From NCBI GenBank assembly GCA_002482775.1, contig DLGQ01000053.1, positions 13,343-31,557 on the forward strand: a stretch of DNA of 18,215 nt, in the 5' to 3' direction. A program made the translations under genes and the position numbers. Source of the DNA: Flavobacteriales bacterium UBA7690. GTDB lineage: Bacteria > Bacteroidota > Bacteroidia > Flavobacteriales_F > PHOS-HE28. How positions within the stretch are numbered: the stretch's first letter is position 1; every line of letters begins with the position of its first letter. This document shows, piece by piece, positions 12,875 to 18,215 of this stretch. The notes beneath the pieces are model-generated. The model saw nothing but the letters and a program-made list of their open reading frames with translations, did no database searches and was not told the DNA's origin.

Positions 12875-14347
12875 TCAGCTCATCCAGTTCGTCTTCCCCT
12901 CCGGGTTCCACTTCGTCGTGGTCTTCTTCAGCTGCGTCCAGAACTCGATGCTGCTCTTCCCGGTGATGTCACAGGTGCCGAACTTGCTGTCGTTCCAGCC
13001 GCCGAAGCTGAATGGTTCACGCGGCACGGGCACGCCGATGTTCACGCCGATCATGCCGGCGCTGGCGCGTTCCATCACTTGACGGGCTTGTCCGCCGCTT
13101 TGGGTGAAGACCGCGGCCGCGTTGCCGTAGGGGTTCGCGTTCTCGATCGCGATGGCCGCATCCAGGTCCTTCGCGCGGATGATGCTGATCACCGGACCGA
13201 AGACCTCTTCCTGCGAAATGCGCATGTCGGAAGTCACGTGGTCGATGATCGTGGGGCCTAGGTAGTAACCGTTGCCCTTGTCACCTTCAACGTTCGGGTT
13301 GCGGCCATCGAGCAGCACCTTCGCTCCTGCTTTCTCCGCTTCCTCGATGAAACCGAGGATCCGTTCGTACGAAACCTTGCTGATCACCGGACCGAGGTTC
13401 TTGCCGGGGATGAGCTTCTTCGCTTCGATGATCATCTGGTCGATGATATGGTCCACGCCACCGATGCCGACCATCTGTGCAGCGGCCATGCAACGTTGTC
13501 CCGCGCAACCGCTCATGCTGGCGACCACGTTGCTCGCGGTCATCTCCAAGTGCGCATCGGGCAGCACGAGCAGGTGGTTCTTCGCGCCGCCGAGGCAGAG
13601 CGCACGCTTCAACGTGCTCGTCGCACGGATGTAAACGATCTTGGCCACCTTGGTGCTGCCCACGAAGCTCACGGCCTTGATGCCAGGATGATCGCAGATG
13701 GCCTCCACGATCGCACGGTCGCCGTTCACCACGTTGAAGACGCCATCGGGTAGGCCCGCTTCCTTCAACAGTTCAGCGATGCGGATGGCACTGATGGGCA
13801 CCACTTCGCTCGGCTTCAGGATCATGGTATTGCCCAGCATCAGCGCATTGGGGATGGTCCAGTGCGGCACCATGTTCGGGAAGTTGAACGGTGCGATGCT
13901 CGCTACCACGCCCAACGGTTTGCGCTCGATGCGGCATTCCACGCCCTTGCTCACTTCAAGCACTTCACCCTGAATAAGCTGCGGCAAACTGCACGCGAAT
14001 TCGCACAGCTCCATGCTCTTGTCCACCTCGGCGTACGACTCGTCCATTGTTTTGCCGTTCTCAGTGTGCACCAGTACGGCCAGTTCCTCGCGGTTCTTCC
14101 ACAGCAGTTCGCGGTATCGGAAGAAGATCTGCGCGCGCTCTTTGATGGGTGTGCCACTCCACGCGGGGAATGCGGCCTCAGCGGCTTTCACGGCCTTGTC
14201 CAGATCGCTGGCGGTGCTGAGCAACACCGTGCTGATCACCGTGCCATCCAACGGGGAATGCACGTCCATGCGTTGCTGCCCGTTCGCATCGGGTTTGCCG
14301 GCGATGTAGTTCTTGGTCTCGTTGTACTTCAAGGTCTGGGTGGCCAT
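12875..14347 (-). CDS. mmsA: CoA-acylating (methyl)malonate-semialdehyde dehydrogenase
   Basis: This NAD- and CoA-dependent aldehyde dehydrogenase (490 residues) turns malonate semialdehyde into acetyl-CoA and CO2, or methylmalonate semialdehyde into propionyl-CoA. It would be the exit of the pyrimidine pathway and may also serve valine or inositol breakdown. Visible features are IAPFNFPNMVPHWTIPNAL (Asn155 of the oxyanion hole), LKPSEVVP, the cofactor segment FVGSTKVAKIVY, and the nucleophile Cys286 in SGCAGQRCMAA. The general-base Glu of hydrolytic ALDHs is replaced by Asn in LGGAKNH, the hallmark of the CoA-acylating branch. The start at MATQTLKYNETKNYIAG is preferred; an extension to 14398 would enter the divergent yajQ leader. 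It is the first gene of the leftward run. Confidence 0.95.
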   Translation of the reverse strand: MATQTLKYNETKNYIAGKPDANGQQRMDVHSPLDGTVISTVLLSTASDLDKAVKAAEAAFPAWSGTPIKERAQIFFRYRELLWKNREELAVLVHTENGKTMDESYAEVDKSMELCEFACSLPQLIQGEVLEVSKGVECRIERKPLGVVASIAPFNFPNMVPHWTIPNALMLGNTMILKPSEVVPISAIRIAELLKEAGLPDGVFNVVNGDRAIVEAICDHPGIKAVSFVGSTKVAKIVYIRATSTLKRALCLGGAKNHLLVLPDAHLEMTASNVVASMSGCAGQRCMAAAQMVGIGGVDHIIDQMIIEAKKLIPGKNLGPVISKVSYERILGFIEEAEKAGAKVLLDGRNPNVEGDKGNGYYLGPTIIDHVTSDMRISQEEVFGPVISIIRAKDLDAAIAIENANPYGNAAAVFTQSGGQARQVMERASAGMIGVNIGVPVPREPFSFGGWNDSKFGTCDITGKSSIEFWTQLKKTTTKWNPEGKTNWMS

Positions 14348-14457
14348 GGTGATCGCGCTAGTATCCGTCGAAGATAATGAAGCGTGCGGGCACACCACGA
14401 CATCTGGACCGAGAGAGTTTTCGACTTCTACCTTCGCGGTACGAACCTGACAAGACC
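14348..14457. promoter_or_regulatory. Divergent promoter region between mmsA and yajQ
   Basis: This 110-base gap must hold the promoters of both divergent genes. Each strand has a motif like the Bacteroidota -7 box (consensus TAnnTTTG): TACCTTCG at 14429-14436 (+) for yajQ, and TATCTTCG on the - strand (complement of 14369-14376) for mmsA. Both have C for the third T, and no clear -33 TTTG partner is seen, so the exact sites are tentative. This is the only obvious candidate promoter at the head of the whole leftward run. Confidence 0.4.
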
Positions 14458-14949
14458 ATGCCTTCCGTAGACATCCTCTCCAAAGTCGACCTGCAGATGC
14501 TCGACAACGCGATCAACGTGGTGAAACGCGAGATCGAAAGCCGTTATGATCTGCGCGGCACCAACAGCACCATCGAAGTGGATAAGAAGGCGCTGACCAT
14601 CCGGTTAAGCACCGAGGACCACATGAAGTTGGATTCCATCCTGGACATTCTGTTGGAACGCAGCGGCAAACAGAAAGTGGATGTGCGCAGCTTCGACCTG
14701 AAGGAAGAACCAGTGCCCAGTGGTAAAACGCTCTACCGCATCATCAAGGTGAAGCAAGGGATCGATCGCGAAACGGCGAAGAAGATCAGCAAGGCGATCA
14801 AGGACAGTGGATTGAAAGTGCAGCCGCAGATCATGGACGACCTGATCCGCGTGAACGGCAAGAAGATCGATGATCTGCAGGCGGTGATGGCGTTGTGCAA
14901 GGAGCAGGATTTCGAGATCCCGCTAACGTTCGATAACATGAAGAGCTGA
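14458..14949 (+). CDS. yajQ: YajQ family cyclic di-GMP-binding / nucleotide-binding protein
   Basis: This cytoplasmic protein has exactly the 163-residue length usual for the family. It begins MPSVDILSKVDLQMLDNAIN and contains the conserved pieces EIESRYDLRGTNSTIE, QKVDVRSFDLKEEP, KQGIDRETAKKISKAIKDSGLKVQPQI, VNGKKIDDLQAVM and the ending FEIPLTFDNMKS. It has two ferredoxin-like halves. Xanthomonas homologues bind cyclic di-GMP and assist a transcription factor; the role elsewhere is unclear, with tRNA or nucleotide binding also reported. The frame extends upstream to 14377, but the ATG at 14458 matches the family start. It is divergent from mmsA and probably unrelated to pyrimidine use. Confidence 0.95.
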   Translation: MPSVDILSKVDLQMLDNAINVVKREIESRYDLRGTNSTIEVDKKALTIRLSTEDHMKLDSILDILLERSGKQKVDVRSFDLKEEPVPSGKTLYRIIKVKQGIDRETAKKISKAIKDSGLKVQPQIMDDLIRVNGKKIDDLQAVMALCKEQDFEIPLTFDNMKS

Positions 14950-15001
14950 GCAGGCAGCGGAATTCAAGCTGCGCTCGTCCTAGCACCGAAACCTCCTGAT
15001 C

Positions 15002-16285
15002 ATGCGAACACGTCTCCTCTCCCGGTCCATCACATTGGCGATCCTGCTGTTCGCCGCACTTGCAGTGAACGCACAGACGTACTTCTACATCAGCTCCATC
15101 AGCGTTTCGCCGGCCGAACCCACGGAGAGCGATGCGATCACCATTTCGTTGACCGGGGATCTGAGCAGTTCTGGTGCGTACGTGGTTTCTGCGGAGTACA
15201 TGTTGATGAGCAACATCGTTCACATCACGGTGACCGCGGCGAACAACGGTGGGCTAAGTGTTCTTGTTCCGCACACGGAAGAGGTTTCCATCGGCACGCT
15301 GCCTGAAGGTTCGTACGCGATCCTTGTTGACGGAACGGGGGTCTTGGATTCGGCACCTGAATTCCAGCATGGGTTCAACGTTTCCGGTGGTGGCCCCAAC
15401 TGCACCGATCTGGATCTGATCAGTGTTCAATGGGCTACGTTCAGCGATACAGCGATCAACGTGAATGTCAGCAACGCATCGATCGGCTTCGACTATCCGG
15501 GCTTCATCCTGTTCGATGCGAACGGCGATACGCTGGCGAAGGAGACGGTTGAGCTTTTCGCGATCGGCGAGGAAAGTTGGCATACCCTGCGGATCCATCC
15601 GGACGCCGACGTACCGAGTGGCACGTTCACGGGAAGGCTTGAGCTATGGACCGGCTTTTACAATGACCTGGCCTGTACCTGGGAACAGTCGTTCGATCTT
15701 TGCCCGGCATCGGAATGTGTGACGGTATACCCTTATCTGGGCAACTTCGGCGATGCTCTTGTGAACGGATCGTTCTCGTGGTCGGTGAACAACGATGCCG
15801 GCTCGGTGATTAACGGCACCTTCACGCTCGCTGGTGAGAACCAATCTGACATGGCCGATGTGTGCCTTTCTCCCGGCAGCTACTCATTCCTGGTAACACC
15901 CTTGCAGGAGCCCGGTGGAGGCCAGCTCTACATGGGCGTTGGAGGAGAGGCATGGAGTGATGATGTGCAGCAGATCCTCTCCCCTGCGGCCCCATCCACA
16001 CCGCTGGTATTCGATGTATTGCCCGGCTGTTCCGATGGTACCAACGGTGTTCGCGAACGGTTCCCTGGTGCGGGCTCCCTTGACATCCGCACCGCTGCTG
16101 GAGGCCTGGATCTGCGCAGCGTGAACGGCACACCACTGGGCGCTATCAATTTGGTCGATGCGGTAGGAAGGATCATCTATGAGACACGAACCACGAGCGA
16201 CAACATTCGCATCCCGTTGAACACGTCCGGTGTGTTCATCGTTTCCACGGATGCCGCGCGGGTGAAGGTCATTGTGGGAGAATGA
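15002..16285 (+). CDS. Secreted Ig-like protein with a T9SS-type C-terminal domain
   Basis: This exported protein (427 residues) has no assignable function. Residues 1-24 are a signal peptide (MRTRLLSRSITLAILLFAAL then AVNA, cleaved before Gln). The first domain (to about residue 125) looks like an Ig/beta-sandwich with the phrase ISVSPAEPTESDAITISLTG. A second beta domain follows, rich in Asn, Asp and aromatics, with a pair of CxxL/CxW-like cysteines. The last 70 residues (LDIRTAAGGLDL, then INLVDAVGRIIYETRT, IRIPLNTSGVFIVST and KVIVGE) have the rhythm of a type IX secretion sorting domain (type A), though the usual closing Lys-rich strand is altered. Cell-surface display or release through T9SS is inferred. 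It lies downstream of yajQ, separated by 52 bases. Confidence 0.75.
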   Translation: MRTRLLSRSITLAILLFAALAVNAQTYFYISSISVSPAEPTESDAITISLTGDLSSSGAYVVSAEYMLMSNIVHITVTAANNGGLSVLVPHTEEVSIGTLPEGSYAILVDGTGVLDSAPEFQHGFNVSGGGPNCTDLDLISVQWATFSDTAINVNVSNASIGFDYPGFILFDANGDTLAKETVELFAIGEESWHTLRIHPDADVPSGTFTGRLELWTGFYNDLACTWEQSFDLCPASECVTVYPYLGNFGDALVNGSFSWSVNNDAGSVINGTFTLAGENQSDMADVCLSPGSYSFLVTPLQEPGGGQLYMGVGGEAWSDDVQQILSPAAPSTPLVFDVLPGCSDGTNGVRERFPGAGSLDIRTAAGGLDLRSVNGTPLGAINLVDAVGRIIYETRTTSDNIRIPLNTSGVFIVSTDAARVKVIVGE

Positions 16286-16359
16286 TCATGCCCCGACCGA
16301 TCTGAAGACTGCATCGGGATGGGACGTGATCTGCTGCGGATCGCGGAACTTCGCACCCG

Positions 16360-17157
16360 ATGAAGTTGCGCTCCTACCCACTGCTCCTGTGTTTGGTGTT
16401 GGCCGTGAACGGCGTTGCGCAGGTCCAACGGTCGAACGACGCGAATGGCAATGTGTGGATCTCCCATTGGGGCGATCACCGCATCCACGAACGATGGAGC
16501 TTCCACACGGAAGGCCATTGGCGACGAACTGATCTGGGTGCCCGCTGGCAACAATTGTTGCTACGCCCTGCGGTCAATTTCCATATGAACGAGCAGGTGA
16601 TGTTCACTGCTGGTTACAGCTATCACGCCAACTATCCGTATTCCACATATCCTATCGAATTCAGGAATTGGGAGCATCAATTGTGGCAACAGGTACAACT
16701 CACCCATACAATAGGTCGGGTTCGTGTGCAGCATCGGTTCCGCATGGAAGAACGCTTCCTGGCGCGCATGAAACCAACCGAAGCGGATCCTGCAAAAGGG
16801 GAATTGGACCGATACACCTACCAGAACAGGTTCCGTTACCGTGTTTGGATGACCGTGCCCCTTGGCAAGCACGAGAAGGTGGTACCCGGTGTATTCACGT
16901 TGAACTTCTACGATGAGGTGTTCCTCAATTTCGGCGATGCGTCGCGTTTGGACCACATCAACCAGAACCGCATTTCCGCGTTGCTCGGATACCAGGTCTG
17001 TGGGCCGTTGAACATCTTGGCCGGCTACCTGTACCAGACCATTCAACGTCCGGGAGCTGCGAACGGCGCGGATCTGATGGAATTGAATTCCACCATCCAG
17101 GTGGCCGCGGTCTACAACCTGGACCTGCGCAAGAAGGAACCTGCACCCAAGCCCTAA
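16360..17157 (+). CDS. DUF2490 domain-containing outer-membrane protein
   Basis: This 265-residue protein has a signal peptide (MKLRSYPLLLCLVLAVNGVAQ). The remainder is made of alternating strands rich in Trp, Tyr, Arg and His, as in DUF2490 outer-membrane beta barrels. Typical stretches are HERWSFHTEGHWRR, WQQLLLRPAVNFHMNEQVMFTAGYSY, EHQLWQQVQLTH, VQHRFRMEERFL, YQNRFRYRVWMTVPLG, FLNFGDASRLDHINQNRISALLGYQV and a last strand before NLDLRKKEP. The function of the family is unknown. The gene follows the secreted protein by 74 bases and ends in a strong hairpin. It may share a transcript with that gene. Confidence 0.85.
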   Translation: MKLRSYPLLLCLVLAVNGVAQVQRSNDANGNVWISHWGDHRIHERWSFHTEGHWRRTDLGARWQQLLLRPAVNFHMNEQVMFTAGYSYHANYPYSTYPIEFRNWEHQLWQQVQLTHTIGRVRVQHRFRMEERFLARMKPTEADPAKGELDRYTYQNRFRYRVWMTVPLGKHEKVVPGVFTLNFYDEVFLNFGDASRLDHINQNRISALLGYQVCGPLNILAGYLYQTIQRPGAANGADLMELNSTIQVAAVYNLDLRKKEPAPKP

Positions 17158-17163
17158 AAAGGC

Positions 17164-17189
17164 GAAGCCCGCCTTACGGGGCGGGCTTC
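17164..17189 (+). terminator. Hairpin terminator after the DUF2490 gene
   Basis: A perfect 10-bp stem, GAAGCCCGCC with GGCGGGCTTC, encloses loop TTACGG seven bases after the stop codon. Five A residues precede it (17155-17160 region), so a U-tract follows it on the - strand, and it may also end leftward transcription. On the + strand the tail after the stem is only weakly T-rich. Confidence 0.75.
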
Positions 17190-17405
17190 TCATGTTCCTG
17201 ATCTCCGGGCTTACGGGCTCGAACAGGGACTTTTAACGCCGCGAGGCTGATGTCCCCTGTGATCAGGTGTGCCTTTGGTCAATTGAACGACCTCGTGTTG
17301 GTGTAACGCTGGTATTCCGTGGAAAGTTTCATTTAGCGAAAGAATGTTCCCGGTGTCAAGTTCATTCTAGCGTTCCATCTTGCTGCTTCAAGCGTGCTAT
17401 ACGGC

Positions 17406-17729
17406 TTAGAACATGGGGTCTCCCTTCAGGAACAGGACGAAGATGAAGGTCATCAGGAAGTGGTGGAAAAGCAGTAGCGCGGTAGCCACGGTGAGGACGG
17501 TTTTCCCGCTGGAATTGAGCTCTGGAAAGAGTTTTTTGTTGTTCACGGCGATGATCGGCAGGGGAATGGTGGCCAGCAGGAAGGTGATGGCCAGCGCCTT
17601 GAACAGGACCACATTGTTCAGGAGACCGAAGAACAGGTGGGCGTAGTAGAAGGCGAACCCTGCGAAGGACAGCAGTCCCAAGCGGACGAACAATCGAGCT
17701 TCTGTGACCATTTTATCTTTGCTTTCCAT
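17406..17729 (-). CDS. Small three-helix membrane protein of unknown function
   Basis: This 107-residue protein has three clear hydrophobic segments: LGLLSFAGFAFYYAHLFFGLL, then VVLFKALAITFLLATIPLPIIAV, and VLTVATALLLFHHFLMTFIFVLFL near the C-terminus. Short hydrophilic pieces include an N-terminal MESKDKMVTEARLF and a loop NNKKLFPELNSSGK. Two His residues lie together in helix three (LLFHHFLM), and another His lies in helix one (YYAHLFF). I cannot name a family. The ATG at 17729 is preferred to the GTG one codon upstream. It follows the next gene to the right on the same strand after 42 bases, so the two may form an operon. Confidence 0.75.
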   Translation of the reverse strand: MESKDKMVTEARLFVRLGLLSFAGFAFYYAHLFFGLLNNVVLFKALAITFLLATIPLPIIAVNNKKLFPELNSSGKTVLTVATALLLFHHFLMTFIFVLFLKGDPMF

Positions 17730-17771
17730 CACAAAAGACGCGCGCCCATGTGGGGGTTGCGTCCAGTGGGG

Positions 17772-18215
17772 TCATACGTTATCCACAAGAACAGGTTCGG
17801 ATCGGGATCCTACATTCGACGGGCAACCATGCCGGTGAACGCGCGTCAGCCCCGCCACGGCAAGCACACAACCCGCCACGAACCAGGGCCACGGATAGTC
17901 CGCCGGCACGTAGTCCCGCCCTTGCTGTAATGCATGCGAGCGGCTTTCCGCCATCACACCGGGATCCACCTGTGCTTGCACACCGAAGGACTGCAAGAGC
18001 GGATCGATGGTGAAGGAGACGATCATCAACAATGCGCCGGAGATCAAAAGCATCCATGACCAACGATCTACGAGACGGGACACACCATTGGATCGGCCGC
18101 GCAGGATAAGCAGGGCGAGGGCGATCAACCCCAGCGAGATCACGCAGGGTGCCCAAACAGGGCCGACCCATGGCACGGGGATCAAGAACAACAGGTCGCG
18201 GCTCGCAAGTCCCGA
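17772..18215 (-). CDS. Membrane protein of unknown function (5' end outside window)
   Basis: The frame is open to the right edge, so the start is missing; 147 residues are visible. Hydrophobic segments are DLLFLIPVPWVGPVWAPCVI with LGLIALALLIL, then SWMLLISGALLMIVSFTIDPLL, and WPWFVAGCVLAVAGL. Between the second and third lies a hydrophilic, probably periplasmic stretch of about 45 residues (QSFGVQAQVDPGVMAESRSH to YVPADYPWP). No known family motif was recognised. A TTG at 18191 could serve as a start, but the frame continues upstream of it without a stop. It is upstream of the small three-helix membrane protein on the same strand. Confidence 0.7.
   Translation of the reverse strand, partial: SGLASRDLLFLIPVPWVGPVWAPCVISLGLIALALLILRGRSNGVSRLVDRWSWMLLISGALLMIVSFTIDPLLQSFGVQAQVDPGVMAESRSHALQQGRDYVPADYPWPWFVAGCVLAVAGLTRVHRHGCPSNVGSRSEPVLVDNV

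Noticed and set aside
14950..15001. Possible terminator after yajQ (GCAGC with GCTGC)
   Set aside because: The stem is only 5 bp with a 9-base loop and there is no T-tract.
17200..17240. On the - strand, CCCTGTTCGAGCCCG looks like the T-arm of a tRNA, as seen at integration sites
   Set aside because: The five bases on either side of the TTCGA loop do not pair, and no acceptor, D or anticodon arms are found nearby. The rest of the gap 17190-17405 shows nothing I can support.

Overview
The window looks like a piece of a moderately GC-rich Bacteroidota (Flavobacteriales-like) chromosome. Several things point there: a secreted protein with a type IX-secretion-like C-terminal domain, a DUF2490 outer-membrane protein, a DUF5063 protein, a 'four helix bundle' (23S rRNA intervening-sequence protein family) gene, few Shine-Dalgarno sequences, and dispersed palindromic repeats in the gene gaps. 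The taxon is an inference from gene families, not from a marker gene.

Layout. 1-1450 (+): the end of an FtsX/LolC/MacB-type permease gene, overlapping by ATGA with its ATPase gene. 1453-14347 (all - strand, transcribed right to left): a long collinear run holding a complete reductive pyrimidine catabolism pathway. In transcription order it contains mmsA, an antitoxin/toxin pair, a membrane protein of unknown function, a class III omega-aminotransferase, an NCS1 nucleobase permease, dihydropyrimidinase, a DUF5063 protein, a nitrilase-family beta-ureidopropionase, a four-helix-bundle cassette, preT and preA. 14458-17157 (+): yajQ, a secreted Ig-like/T9SS-type protein and a DUF2490 protein, ending in a terminator hairpin. 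17406-18215 (-): two small membrane proteins, the second cut by the window edge.

How the genes work together. The permease would import uracil or thymine. PreT/PreA reduce it to the dihydropyrimidine, dihydropyrimidinase opens the ring, the nitrilase homologue releases beta-alanine (or beta-aminoisobutyrate) with CO2 and NH3, the aminotransferase gives malonate (or methylmalonate) semialdehyde, and MmsA makes acetyl-CoA (or propionyl-CoA). No dedicated regulator is visible.

The least ordinary material lies between the pathway genes. (1) A 537-bp element with G-rich terminal inverted repeats (heptads of the form TANNGGG, G-quadruplex capable) encodes the four-helix-bundle protein and fills exactly the space between the nitrilase stop codon and the preT start codon. 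(2) Four copies of a modular hairpin element lie at 5766-5888, 6524-6642, 8215-8354 and 11448-11542; one pair shows a compensatory base-pair change. (3) Palindromes built on ATTAGCTGAT sit at two gene junctions. (4) Three short repeats begin GGAACGCTGA. The permease also carries an unusual extra domain of about 95 residues in one loop.
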